Assembly (NCBI GenBank): GCA_029641185.1
Contig: JAPWGK010000010.1
Span: 372,001-436,000 of the forward strand
DNA: 64,000 nucleotides
Direction: 5' to 3'
Origin: Pseudofabraea citricarpa
Taxonomy: Eukaryota; Ascomycota; Leotiomycetes; Helotiales; Dermateaceae
A model generated the notes under the pieces. The model searched no databases and was not told the DNA's origin. It worked only from the letters and a program-made list of their open reading frames with translations. This document shows, piece after piece, positions 23,278 to 34,900 of the stretch (position 1 is its first letter; every line of letters starts with the position of its first letter). The position numbers and the translations under genes are program-made.

Positions 23278-23474
23278 ATGGCTCCTCGCGGCCTGGGTAT
23301 CGTGCTCATCCCCCCCCCCCCCCCACATTAACGAATGTAGTTCTCAGCAAAACACCTAAAACTCCAAAAGGTACTCCAAAACGTACTCCAAAAGGTACTC
23401 CAAAACGTACTCCAAAACGTATTACCAAATCTGCAGTGTGCTTTTGGTCCAAAGATACTCACTCTGTCGTGTAG
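23278..23474 (+). CDS. Tentative 50-residue basic peptide with TPKG/TPKR repeats
   Basis: Two exons, 23278-23296 and 23341-23474, join in phase through a 44-nt intron with a poly-C tract, an ATTAAC branch-like site and a GTAG acceptor. The product starts MAPRGLVLSKTPKTPK and contains five copies of T-P-K-(G/R) encoded by a 12-bp minisatellite, then ends ITKSAVCFWSKDTHSVV. TPK(R/K) repeats recall the S/TPKK motif that binds the minor groove of AT-rich DNA in histone H1-like tails. Without homologues this is weak: it may be a real micro-gene, a fragment of a larger decayed gene, or chance coding of a minisatellite. Confidence 0.3.
23310..23324. repeat. C15 homopolymer
   Basis: Fifteen consecutive C residues, within the proposed intron of the TPK-repeat ORF. 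Confidence 0.9.
23361..23420. repeat. 12-bp minisatellite, five copies
   Basis: Unit ACTCCAAAA(G/C)GT repeated five times without gaps; the only variable base is G or C at position 10. In the plus frame each unit reads T-P-K-G or T-P-K-R. Confidence 0.93.
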
Positions 23475-23511
23475 TCTCTACCTGTTTATCGCAAGGCTCT
23501 TTTCACCGGAA

Positions 23512-24279
23512 TTAGCCTTTAGAGGCAAGAATCCACTTTACATTGGACACCATTCCGGCTTCAAGACCTTCTGCCTCTAGGAATCTCATCTGAAATCTAG
23601 ACCAGCGCTTCTTGTCCTCTAGGTTCGTCTTTCCTCCAGGAAACTTGCTCTTGTAGTACACAAAGCTTCGAGCGGCAAATCTCAGATCTTCATCCTCGAT
23701 AGCCTTGGCTTCCTTGATTGAAGTTTCCCATTGGCAATCTGCCACTGTCTTCTCACGGCCCTCTCGAATCCAAGCTGGAGTGTACTCGTTTGTCTTTAGT
23801 CCATAGCCGCCTAGAATCGAGTCTTTGACTTTATTGAGCTGATTGATGTTTACGAGTTCCATGATTGCCGCTAAGCTCAAAGGGGCTTTCGAGTCAGAGG
23901 ATCCGGAAGGAGTGCCATCTTGTGATACCGAAGAGCCCTGGGAAGGAGTAAGGGAAGGAGTAAGCTGCACGCTTCCAGAGGTGGATTGCTCGCTGGATTG
24001 CTCCTCGGATACGAAGCAGTATGAGATGATCTCTTCCTCTTCTTCTCCAATGTCCATTTCGAGATCCATGAAGCCGTCATCTGAAGACAAGTCAGAATCT
24101 GAGTCCTGGTACTCTACAACATGAAACGACGGTTCATCTTTCTTCATTTTGTGCACTCTAGCCTTAGCGTCTCGGGAAATCCGCCGCGTGGTATGGATGT
24201 TAGCATCGCCAAAGGCTGTAAGATCGCTGGGGTTCTCGTAGAAACACCTAATATCGATACCTCTCATCAGAGAAGACAT
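23512..24279 (-). CDS. Unrecognised acidic protein, member 1 of a local gene family
   Basis: Single exon, 255 residues from ATG 24279. The N-terminal half is acidic and Ser-rich (DSDSDLSSDDGF, GEEEEE, then a serine/threonine-rich linker) and probably disordered. The C-terminal half is helical and holds a block shared with the genes at 48.3 and 49.7 kb: (P)L(S/T)L..I.., about 25 residues, then N.(F/Y).P(A/V)W.(R)E.R, then a charged helix with A..I/A repeats. I know no named domain for this block. There is no signal peptide or membrane span. The gene sits left of the siderophore cluster, the two relatives to its right, all on the minus strand. Confidence 0.68.
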   Translation of the reverse strand: MSSLMRGIDIRCFYENPSDLTAFGDANIHTTRRISRDAKARVHKMKKDEPSFHVVEYQDSDSDLSSDDGFMDLEMDIGEEEEEIISYCFVSEEQSSEQSTSGSVQLTPSLTPSQGSSVSQDGTPSGSSDSKAPLSLAAIMELVNINQLNKVKDSILGGYGLKTNEYTPAWIREGREKTVADCQWETSIKEAKAIEDEDLRFAARSFVYYKSKFPGGKTNLEDKKRWSRFQMRFLEAEGLEAGMVSNVKWILASKG

Positions 24280-24706
24280 CTCTGCTGGAGAGATGGTTCT
24301 GATGATGCTGGAATGAAGGTCTGAGTATCTCGAATGGAGGTGTTTTGGGGAGATTAAGAAAAAGAAAGAGATGAAAAGGCGCACGGAGACCAGATATAAA
24401 TAATGCCGCTGCTGCCATGGTTGAAGGCATGCATGGATAAACTGTAATTCCTGAGTCATTATTTGGTATGGAAACGTTGTAAATAAACACTAGGTTGATA
24501 GCGCTAGGCTTTGTTGTTGAGGTCTCCTCAAGGGAAAATAAGTTTAGCGAGGACTTGTCTCGGGGCAAGGAATTGGAGAAAAGTATGTTATTGGTGCACG
24601 ACCATCTATCTTTCTTTCATAGATCAATGAGATTCTTTCTTTGAGGTTAGAAGTAATGTTTGTTCTTAGAAGCAGCAGTCGGCGAATCTACTGTAGCCTA
24701 TGGTGG

Positions 24707-24778
24707 AGCTGAAGTTGACAAAGGGATTGAAGTTCACAAAGAAATTGAACTTTACAATGGGATTGAACTTTACAAAGT
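24707..24778. repeat. 18-bp imperfect tandem repeat, about four copies
   Basis: Units of the form GATTGAACTTTACAAAGT start at about 24707, 24725, 24743 and 24761. The first copy is the most diverged. On the plus strand they read as a repeated GIEL/HK-like peptide inside a 76-codon ORF that is probably not a gene. Confidence 0.8.
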
Positions 24779-27660
24779 TATAGTACCAAATAGGCAGAAA
24801 TTCAAATCGTATCAGTTGTGCTTGAAAAAATTTCCAATGCTCCCACAACCTTTATTTCCAATTCAGTGCTTGCGTAAGACTTTTCAATAGGCACCCTTCC
24901 TGTGAGATGCCCACTGCTTGTTGCTTCTAGAATATGACAAACCCGTGCGCAATCAGTTATGTCCCCACAAGCATAACACATGCGTAGAAAGACCCTAGAA
25001 CAAGCTTAACTCGGCTTCCACTTCCAACATGGGTTTCATCTCTAAAACCAGAGGTCCAGAGTGTGTTCTGATCACTGCCTTCATGCTCTTTTTAAATTTG
25101 TATATAACTAAAAACTTTTCGATATATACATGCGCTTGGTAGTATTCCAAGCTAGCATAGTAATATTGGATGAAGTTCTTTTTCTTCTGCGGCAGTGGAA
25201 ACGACCTTAAAAATTCTTGATGTCGTGCCTTCGCTTTACCCCTAACATAGAGCTCGAATAATATTCATATCCAGAAATAAAACTTACAGAAAACGTCTCT
25301 CTGGTATTACTTGTAGAATCCATGCCTACTACCTTAGGTAGACAAGTGTAAGTCCGTGAACTGGTAAGCTGGCCTTTGGGACGTGATTACCTGACTCGCT
25401 TTAGGAAGAGGCAACAGGTTTACTTGCCAAGAACAGTAGGCAAGACTGATGCAATGAAGAATATGTGGAATATCGACTGTACTATAAAGAACGGGGTTAT
25501 GTTTGAGGTGGGGCTGTTTGTGTGCTTTGTGTGATTGTGTTGGGATGAAGGAAGTGGAAAATAAACAAACGAAATCAAGTCACGCGATTGAAATCTCCAA
25601 CAATGAGTCCAATAAGAATTTTAGCAATCCTGTTGATATTAGTTCCAGTTTTACCACTCTATGCTATGGGTTTTGGTCAAGAGATAGCTGGGACCTGGAT
25701 ATGATGTCTTGTGGATGTCTTATCTTGAAGAGGTAATACAAATCATCTTAATTTAATTACAATTACTGTGTATGCTTGAAAGTATCTCCCAGAAATAGAA
25801 TCTATTTATCTTATTGCCGCGCAGCGTGAGTGATTTCTGGCGCTAGCAAAGTCAAGAAACACGCTCTCCTGTGAAGACATCCACGTCTCCAAAAGTTGAA
25901 TGGTGGTTATCTCTTGATTTCTAACGTTCAAAGTCAACATAGCCTGGTGCTTAATGTGGCAATCCATCAGGAAGAAAAATATAGAAAACTCATATTGTCT
26001 TGATTCGTCATTTTCCGTCTGTAGAATATCTCACCGCGAAAACCTACAAAAACCCTCAAGGCGCGCAAATTGATATTCACAAATATCTGGTCAACTGACA
26101 ACTTCATGAGAAGAGAAGATTCAATCTATCACGAATGCAACTTTACCTAGAAACAAAGTTGTATGGTCAATCACCTGTTTAGCACATTGAAGTTTGAGAC
26201 TAAAGCTGCTGGCTACTATAATTAATACTGCTGCTTGATGAGTTGTGCGTTTGTATATGGCTAATATTTTGCCAGAAAACACGGGATAACCTAACATGCT
26301 CACTTTGAATTGCTGAATGTTCTACTACGGAAGTTCAAGGATGCAGTGTACAAAGACAAGAGAAGTTGTGGCGAGATGATCTTGTTGCTAGACTCCTTGC
26401 TGCTGTCATTGATATGATACTGTATTGAAATATAAATTGTGTCGCTCAATTCATCAACCCCGAATCCCGAGGGCAAGTTGAGTAGCTATAGAGAGATTTT
26501 GGAAGATTCCGAGAAACTTAGATCGAAGGATGAGTTAAAAGTGCGTTGAGGAATAAGGTATTCCATGCTCGTCCGTCAAGATTTTGGGAAAGTTCGCTAT
26601 TTATCAAACTAGGTACTTACTACTTATTTATAAAGACTCTAATTCGGATCTGGATCAACTTACATCGCAGCGTGGTAAATAAACAGGACTTGATTGCAGA
26701 GCGAAAACATGAATTTGGGATTGATAATAAATTGAGTTGACTACCTAGGCAAGCACTCACAAATTTTACATAGGGAGCAAGTATAGATTTTACTAATTAC
26801 TATATGATACTTGTTCCCTTCTAGAGATGCATGAAACCGTAGAATCCTTTTTGGCAAAACCGCGAGACGTATCCTATATTCTTGCGCTGGCTACACTAAT
26901 CACTTATTCTCGGATTAATTTCTACATGTTTGGAAAACCGTAGACATACGTGTAGTTGAGTTTCATAGTTTAAACATCAATCGTTGACTTCGACGCTAGA
27001 AAAAGGGCATCCTGCCGAGTTAATGTCATGCTCCAGACCACGAAGAAAAACTTCATATTGGCTGATAATCCCAGTAACCAGAATTGTAGCCACGGAAAGA
27101 TGTTCTCTATAGCCGTGATATATTGTTTTGGTTCATTGTCCTGTCATACGCCCAAGGCATCCTGGCGTAAAACCTTTCGTGCCGATTATAATCTCAAATC
27201 ACTAGTAACTATTTCACCTGTACCGTACAGCTTCTGGATACTCATTTGCTGTATATTAATGCAGCACAGAACAAACATAGTGGCAGAAGGCAGTACGACA
27301 GCTATTCATTCGTCTCTTAGTTGAAAGGATCTTTTTGAAAAATATGGTAAAATTAGAAATTTGAGATATTTATCTATAATATACCAACGTATGAAAAACA
27401 CCATGAGATAAAACCATTAATTCTTACTCGTGAAATCACGCCACTTTGAAAGTAGAATGGGAAAAAAAACCCTCTCAGTTGATCGAGGGGTAGACAAAGT
27501 GGCATGCTCGTTTAGATAGCGAGCGGGACTGTGTTCAAATAACTAAAATGCCAGTGGGGAAGATAAGATTAGATCGACATCTCCTGGCGAAAGCTTGTGA
27601 ACGAGACTTCTAGATTTCTCTGACGGAATTTGACGTGCCGTCCGCCCGACGACAAGCTCA

Positions 27661-27672
27661 ATCTGATTAGAT
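27661..27672 (+). promoter_or_regulatory. 12-mer ATCTGATTAGAT upstream of the MFS siderophore transporter
   Basis: The sequence ATCTGATTAGAT lies about 365 bp before the transporter ATG. The same 12-mer occurs in two other promoter regions of the cluster (31633-31644 and, inverted, 40856-40867). It contains a GATA-like core ATCTGAT close to the ATCWGATAA site known for iron-responsive GATA repressors of the SreA/Sre1/Urbs1 type. About 90 bp upstream, AGATAAGATTAGAT (27561-27574) repeats the GATTAGAT half. Confidence 0.5.
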
Positions 27673-28035
27673 GCGGCCCAGCCACCAGATCAACCATTGT
27701 CATCCAATTATTTCAAGTAGACTGATTTCTGCGCCGTCCCGACGTCGGATAAAACCCCCAGAGGCCTTCTACGCAGGGATAGGTAGTGAGGGAACCATAA
27801 GCAGCTGTGGATCATAGCATACTGTAGGGCGCTCGTTCTGCTATGGATACACCTGAATATTGATTAACTGTTCTCAGTCCCATGATCGAGTAAATAGTAG
27901 TGGGCAGACGCCATGTGGGTTAGATTTAGAAGTACTAGTAGCGATGCTTCCCCCACTCCCTGGTCTGGTTCATGATAGCTGTGCCGTACTTTTTTCTTCG
28001 GCTTTTTTTTTGCTTGCGATATTCAAACAACAATT

Positions 28036-30028
28036 ATGGCAGGGCTCTCTAGGCTCAGACCTGGGTTTCGACGAGCGGCAACGGAAAATGAAGGTCAATC
28101 TGTGGCTATGACTGGATTATCGACGACTGAGAAGAATCCGACTACTAGTGGCACCCAGGACGCGATTTCTCGTAATAACGAGCCGGCAGCAGAGCAACCA
28201 GAGAAAGATGTGGTGCCTACCGAAGATGCACAACGAGGAGTCCAACAGGTCGAGGCGGTCACCTTGACTTGGACGAAACCATATCTTATAATGGTTTTCA
28301 TCCTGTAAGTTTGCATCTTAATATGGTATTTAGTAATATACCAATTAAATGATTCAACGATAGCATGTGGCTGCTTTACCTCGTCAATGCATTTCAAGCA
28401 TCAATATTATCCAACCTCTTGCCATTTGCCACGAGCGCGTTCGAAACACACTCGCTCTTAACCGTTATATATATTGTTTCCAACAGTATGACGGCTGCGG
28501 TATATATTCCACTTGCGAAGATGCTGGATCTCTGGGGTCGCGCTGAGGGGTTCCTTCTCATGGTGGCCTTTGCCACGTTGGGCTTGATTTTGATGGCTGC
28601 GAGCAATGGACTCTCTACTTTTTGCGTTGCACAGGTAATGCTTTATGCTCTAGCGAAATTTAATTTTTAATGTGCTGATTATTGACGAACTCCAGGTCTT
28701 TTATTCCATCGGCTTTGGAGGGTTGATTTACAGCATCGATGTTATTACTGCCGATGTATCAAAGTTGAAGAATCGAGGTCTAGCATATGCTTTCACCTCA
28801 TCACCCTACATGATAACAGCATTTGCTGGACCGAAAGCCTCTGACGATTTCTACAAACACACCAGTTGGCGATGGGGGTTTGGTACTTTTGCTATCGTTC
28901 TACCGTTCGTCGCAGCGCCATTGTTCATGATTTTGAAGCTCAATTTACGGAAGGCGGCAAATCGAGGCCTTTTGATCAAAGAGAAGAGTGGTCGGACCAG
29001 ATTGCAGAGTTTTTGGCATTATGCCCAAGAATTCGATGGTGAGTTATATTGATTCTAGACATAATTTTGCTTGGCATTGTTCTTACTATCGAGTAGTTGT
29101 TGGTGTGGTTCTCTTCGCCTCTGGCCTGACAGTATTCCTACTGCCATTCACACTTGCCGATACGGCGCCTCAAGGTTGGCAGTCAGGTTACATTATTGCT
29201 ATGATTGTTGTCGGATTTGCTGTGCTTGTTCTCTTCGGACTTTACGAAACTTTCCTCGCAAGAGCACCGTTCCTAAATATCAACCTCCTTGCGAATCGAA
29301 CAGTTATCGGCGCCTGCTTACTAGATTTGACCTACCAGATCTCTTATTATTGCTGGAACAGCTATTTCACCTCTTTTCTGCAAGTTGTCAACAACTTGTC
29401 AGTGGCCGAAGCTGGCTATGTGAGCAGTACATTCGATGTTGTCTCTGGAGTTCTCCTCCTGGGAGTTGGGTTTTTAATTCGCAAGACTGGTCATTTTAAG
29501 TGGCTACTGTACTTGGCTGTTCCAATTTATGTCGTTGCTCAAGGTCTGATGATCCATTTTCGCCGTCCGAATCAGAGAATTGGTTATATTGTTATGTGCC
29601 AAATATTTATTGCGATCGGTGGCAGCATATTCATCATTTGCGAGCAGCTAGCAATTCTGGCCGCCTCGGATCATCAACACATCGCTGCTGTCCTCGCACT
29701 CCTCTATGTAGTTGGAAATGTAGGCGGTGCTATAGGAAACGCCATCTGCGGTGCCATCTGGACAAACACATTTCCTCAGGCTTTAGCACGCTATCTTCCG
29801 CTAGCTGACTTGCCAGATTTGGACGAGATTTATGGCAATCTGGACGTACAGCTCAGTTATCCTGTGGGGAGCCCTACCCGCATCGCAATTCAACAGGCCT
29901 ACGGGTATGCACAGGAAAGAATGCTCATTGCAGGGACCGCTATTATATCGCTGGCTTTTATATGGATTCTCCTGATCAAGAATATAAATCTCGCCAAGGT
30001 TCCGCAAGTGAAAGGCACCGTCTTCTAA
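28036..30028 (+). CDS. Siderophore-iron transporter, major facilitator superfamily (14 spans)
   Basis: Exons 28036-28304, 28364-28634, 28696-29038 and 29097-30028 join in phase to 604 residues. A polar N-terminal tail of about 80 residues precedes roughly 14 hydrophobic segments. The sequence resembles fungal siderophore-proton symporters (Sit1/Arn/Mir family): SNSMTAAVYIPLAKMLDLWGRAEGF, YSIGFGGLIYSIDVITADVSKLKNRG, FTSSPYMITAFAGP, and the C-terminal MLIAGTAIISLAFIW. It should import ferric siderophore across the plasma membrane. Position next to sidJ, sitT, sidF, sidH and sidD matches the mirD-containing cluster of Aspergillus fumigatus, but which siderophore is carried cannot be read from sequence. 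For the last intron the TAG acceptor at 29096 is preferred to GAG at 29093; both are in phase. The gene is convergent with the esterase gene. Confidence 0.88.
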
Positions 30029-30207
30029 GGTTGGTCATCTGGGCCTATGCAAAGCGCTTGACGCGTTCTAATGGTGGAAATAAAACGACATGTATCTCGA
30101 AGCTAGCTAATTAGACCAATTAATAATTTTCTTCTTGATTTGATTTCTGCACAGTGAATTTCCCAAATATCTCCATGCTTTGAATTTATTTACTAAACAC
30201 TTGATAG

Positions 30208-31329
30208 CTAAAGCTGCTCTAATCGATTTATATAGCCTAGCACTCTCTTAACGAGATCCTTGCGTGGCTCAGCCTGATCGTCATTACTCAGAGCATGTGA
30301 GGCGCCTGGTATCACTGCACTATATTCATCGTCCCAAACTTGATGCTTCCCTCCAACATCAGCAGCGTTCTTCCACCGGCGTAACAAGTTCTCTTTATCA
30401 ATCCAATCTGGAACGGACTGATCAGCTCCCGAGAACAGAACCATCAGCTTGCCCTTCAAAAGGCCCTGACTTTTTACCATGCCAAAGGTCTTGGAAAACT
30501 GCTCATCACTGAGATCCGAGCTGAACAAGTCATCTTCTCGGGGTGCTTGGGGACTGTCAAAACTAAAGAGGCTCATCAATCTTCGCCAGCTTATTGGAAT
30601 GTTTCTCGCATAGCCAAAATGCGTCGTCATGGTTACGGGCACAATGGCGTCGAAGGACTGGTCACCACGAGCAACTTCCTTTGCCATAGCTTCGATCTGA
30701 TGGTATACAGCTTGAACCTCGCTTGCCGACTTGTCTCCAATGCCTTCCTTCAATACCCAAAGGATTGCTTCACGGTCGGACACAGGTGCTTGCATAATCG
30801 CCCCATCGACGGCGGGACGAGTAATATGCTGAAGGTCTGGATCGAACGCTGGGGCGCTGATGTGTGGATTTGGTCTATGTAAATAGTGCAGCACGACTTG
30901 ACTTCCCGTTGAGTGGCCCATGAGGATAATCTTGGAGCTGCCAAACTTGGCTGTCTTATAATCCAAGATATATCGCACGCATTCGGCCATCTCGTCCGTG
31001 TCTCTATCAAGGTGACCGAGGCCCCATTGTCCGTAAGACGAGGAAAGATTGAGGGAGAAGAGTGACCACGGCGTTGGCTGTAAAGCTTGGACTACATCTG
31101 CCATGTAAGATGTTGTTGCAAGGCCATCGCCCAGACCACCGATGAAAAGGAGACTGTGAGGTTTCCGAATGACACTCGAGGTATATTCAAACGCGACGAG
31201 TGTTTCTGTCTATATTATCTCAGCTACATGTCTGTCATAGCACAACTAGGGAATAATAAAATTGCATATGCATACGTAGTGATGTAAAATGCCTGGAAGA
31301 CCACCTTTAGGCCAAAACTTGGAGCCCAT
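30208..31329 (-). CDS. sidJ: SidJ-like siderophore esterase (alpha/beta hydrolase, DUF1749)
   Basis: Exons 31329-31276 and 31209-30208 join in phase to 351 residues. The protein is an alpha/beta hydrolase: HSLLFIGGLGDGL near the N-terminus, nucleophile elbow ILMGHSTGSQ at about residue 115, probable catalytic Asp in SGADQSVPDW and His in GASHALSND near the C-terminus. The DUF1749 family includes SidJ of Aspergillus fumigatus, which hydrolyses fusarinine C-type ester bonds inside the cell after uptake of the ferric siderophore, releasing iron. No signal peptide, so cytosolic. It is divergent from the ABC transporter gene, and the 665-bp shared promoter region contains an ATCTGATAA motif. The assignment rests on fold, family look and cluster context. 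Confidence 0.85.
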
Positions 31330-31599
31330 AATGTAACCCAGCTGAAAGTGACGATATTGCGCAAACCTTTTCACCTCTGCAACTACAGATAAGATCTATG
31401 CTCGGGTTTATTTGGAGTGAAAATGGAATGAAATTGGAATAAACGACACGCCCTGTATCGGTCGTGCGAAATAAAATATTGCGCGATTGGCGGGGTACTC
31501 ACTATACTCGAATATTTTGCTCGAAATACAGAGGACGAACGTAATGTAACGATGGAACACACCTGTGAAGCACCTACCTACCTTGGAAGCATTTGGTGG

Positions 31600-31608
31600 A
31601 TCTGATAA
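31600..31608 (+). promoter_or_regulatory. Iron-regulatory GATA site ATCTGATAA
   Basis: Exact match to ATCWGATAA, the extended GATA sequence known for SreA/Sre1-type repressors of siderophore genes. It lies about 270 bp from the sidJ ATG and 390 bp from the ABC transporter ATG, in their shared promoter. Confidence 0.6.
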
Positions 31609-31632
31609 GATCCCTGGGCACTAAGAGCAAGA

Positions 31633-31644
31633 ATCTGATTAGAT
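31633..31644 (+). promoter_or_regulatory. 12-mer ATCTGATTAGAT, second copy
   Basis: Identical to the copy at 27661-27672. It is 24 bp downstream of the exact ATCTGATAA site in the sidJ/ABC promoter. Confidence 0.5.
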
Positions 31645-31993
31645 TGCCTCTCCCTGTATCAGCCCGCATGCAGCTAATGGAGTAACCCTAGTGCGCGTGA
31701 ACATCGAGGCCGCTTAAAGAAATACGGCCCAATTTATAACCCCACGTCTCTCGCACCCCACCCCTCTCCTCAAAAGAAAAACCAATGGGGAAAAGAACCT
31801 CTAGAATCAAAGCTTGCCTGAAACTGGTCGATTTTCAATGGCATGTCTTGAACCGATGTCGGCACTACTTCGCAAGGTCAGTGGTGACCTTGATTACGAG
31901 CTAGTCCGTTCTTGAGAGATCAATGGACTATGGCGAGCACACTTCAAAAAAGGTAGCAATATTGCAAGAACACATCCTCAATCACGAGCCACC

Positions 31994-34900
31994 ATGAAGC
32001 TCGCTCAGGACCTTACGAGATATCCCAGCCTACTTTTGGCTGGTAAGCCTTCAAAATTTGACCTCTGCATGCTGTTATTAGGTACAATAAGTGCAATTGT
32101 ATCGGGTATTCCGTTTCCATTAATTGGCATTTTGTTTGGACAGCTTCTCGACGATTTTAACTCAGCAACCTGTGATGCTCCCGAAACTTCGGGCTCTGCA
32201 TCTCATTATCAAGAGAGCATCAACGACAAAATCCTGATCATTGTCTATTTGGCCATTGCTCAATTCGTTACCATCTATGCTCACCTTTCATGTTGGAGTC
32301 TGAATGGCGCTCGGTTGGCACAGAGACTTCGAGAAAGCTATTTGGAAAACCTGCTCCGACAAGAGCCGTCGTATTTCGACAATCTGCCTCCCGGAGAGGT
32401 CGCGTCTCGATTACATAGCGACATTCAGACGATTCGTTCAGGTACAGCTGAGAAAGTGGGAATCTGCCTCTCCAGCCTATCATTTTTCGTGACGGCATAT
32501 ATAGTAGCTTTCATAAAGGACTACAGACTTGCAGCAATGTTAGTATCGTTAATCCCAGCTTATTTCTTGATGTCGTTCGTTGGAAGCTACTATATCGAGA
32601 AATACTCTGTGCGCATGTCGGATCATGCTGCAACAGCTGCATCAATCGCTTCAGAAGCATTGTCCAACATCGTCGTGGTACAAGCTTTCGGTGCACACGC
32701 TCGGCTGGAGAACAAGTTCTCCGAGGCACTTAAAGCTTCAGAAACCGAAGGATTGAAGAAGGCCACGGCGGTTGGCATACAATCTGGATTTTTGTATTTC
32801 ATCGCTTATTCTGCGAATGGTCTGGCATTTTGGCAAGGAAGCAAACGTATTGCAGAGGCAGTGCGTCGAGATTCTCAGGGTGCGACTGTAGGTGCCACAT
32901 TTACAGTCATTTTTATTCTTGTCGAAGGTAAGTCGGGCTCAAATTTCACCTATGGGTCGCACTGACATCACAATAGCAACTTTACTCTTGAGTCAAGTTG
33001 CCCCGTTTCTCCATCTATTTGTAGCGGCCACCGCCTCGTTCCAAAAGTTGCGTGCAGACATTGATCGAGAGCCCCTGATTGATGGCACTTCTGCTTTAGG
33101 CCTTCGACTTTCACAGGCAGAAGGCAGCTTCGAGTTCAAGAATGTTTCATTTACTTACCCCTCTAGGCCAGAGATAACCGTTCTCGATCAGATCAATCTC
33201 TCTATTCCCTCGAGAAAGAATACTGCGATCGTTGGACTTTCAGGAAGTGGCAAGTCAACTGTTGCGGGATTGGTTACAAGATTATATGATCCCACGCAAG
33301 GACAAATTCTCTTTGACGGCCACGATCTTCGCGATCTCAATGCCCGTGATTTAAGAGGTTTCCTCAGCCTGGTACAGCAGGAACCTTCTCTCCTCGACCG
33401 TTCTCTATTGGAGAATATCGCACATGGCTTAATTAATTCAAGCAATCCGAGCCATGCACATTTAAAATCGACGCTACTCGGTTCCGACCTGGCAGATCTA
33501 GCAAGCGAAGTTAGGGAGGGCAAAGATCTTATGACCACAGCAGAGGAAAGGGACATGAATATCGTCGAGATTGTTACCTTGGTACGAAAGGCTGCAACGC
33601 TTGCAGACGCAGATGACTTTATTGTTGCGTTGCAACATGGATACGGCACAATCGTGGGCTCAAGTGGACGTTTGATCAGTGGCGGTCAGAAACAACGAGT
33701 AGCCTTTGCCAGAGCGCTTGTCAAGGATCCTGCGGTTCTTATCCTGGACGAAGCCACGTCTTCTCTAGATTCGAGAAGCGAACAGCGTATCCAGCAGGCA
33801 ATCTCAAAGATTGCCAGCGGGAGAACTATGATCACAATTGCTCATCGCTTGTCGACGATTACAAACGCGGACAATGTCATTGTTATGCACAAGGGACGTA
33901 TCATCGAGGAGGGAAGCCATGCGACACTGATGGCTAAGAATGGAGCGTATGCTGACCTGGTGAAATTGCAAACTCTCGGATCCGCGTCCGGGAAGAACAA
34001 AACGAGAACCAGCATAGACAGTGCCAGTGTTTCTGATCGGGCTACCTTGACAGACGCGAATATCGAGAAAGGTTTATCAAATGTCAGCCTTGGACTCGCC
34101 GAGAAAACTGAGATTTCAACAAGTGATTTTCCAGGCACCGACTCTGCAGATGAACAGGAAGAGCCTGAGACTCCTTCCAAATCTTTATGGGCTTTAGTGC
34201 GAGGGTACTCGCCAGCCTTGAGACCACACCTGCTTGTCATTGTTATGGCCCTTCTCGGAGCAAGTGTTGTGGGTGGAGCCTTTTCTGGTGAAGCTGTGAT
34301 CTTCGGGAATACCGTCGGAAGCCTCAGTCCCTGTAACAGTGAAGCTAGTATTCGGTCTCGTGGCAGCTTCTATGGGCTTATGTTTTTCTTACTAGGGATC
34401 ATCGAGTTCTTCGGAAACCTAGTTAGTTGGACCGGCTTCGGCTGGGTCTCAGAGAAAGTTGTCTATGCCGTGAGGGTCTTATCATTTCGGTCGCTGTTTG
34501 AGCAAGACCTTCAATGGCACCAATCTGAGGGTCGAACACCTGCCTTGCTCCTCTCGTATATCACTAGAGATGGTAATGCTTTAGCTGGCTTGAGCGGCTC
34601 CGTCATTGGCACGTTGTTCTCTATTACCGTCAACCTCATCGGAGCCATTATTTTGACTCATATAATTGCTTGGAGAATAGCATTAGTATGCCTTGCTTTA
34701 GTGCCACTTCTACTTGGAGCTGGTATCATGGAACTTCGAGTACTCGGTCAATTCGAAGAACGGCATGAAAACGCATATGCCAAGTCGGTCGATATCGGTG
34801 TAGAAGCAATCACGTCCATCAAAACGATTGCATCCCTCTCTCTTGAGGAAGAAACTCTCGGGACCTACCGAAGATCCTTGAAAGGCCCTCGCAAAGAGAC

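Larger units (their letters stand above)
24280..28035. other. 3.8-kb AT-rich intergenic region left of the siderophore cluster
   Basis: No gene is supported. Only short ORFs without motifs occur (for example 25503-25736 and 27028-27324). A minisatellite lies at 24707-24778. The last 500 bp should be the promoter of the siderophore transporter gene and contain GATA-type sequences described separately. Confidence 0.45.
31330..31993. promoter_or_regulatory. Shared divergent promoter region of sidJ and the ABC transporter
   Basis: A 664-bp region between divergent start codons. It contains ATCTGATAA at 31600-31608 and the cluster 12-mer ATCTGATTAGAT at 31633-31644, only 24 bp apart, near the middle. 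Co-control of the two genes by an iron-responsive GATA factor is inferred. CT-rich and A-rich tracts at 31740-31800 precede the transporter start. Confidence 0.55.

Noticed and set aside
28036..30028. Reading the MFS gene as a sugar or multidrug transporter
   Set aside because: The 14-span pattern and the TADVSKLKNRG-like motif fit siderophore transporters, and the cluster context agrees.
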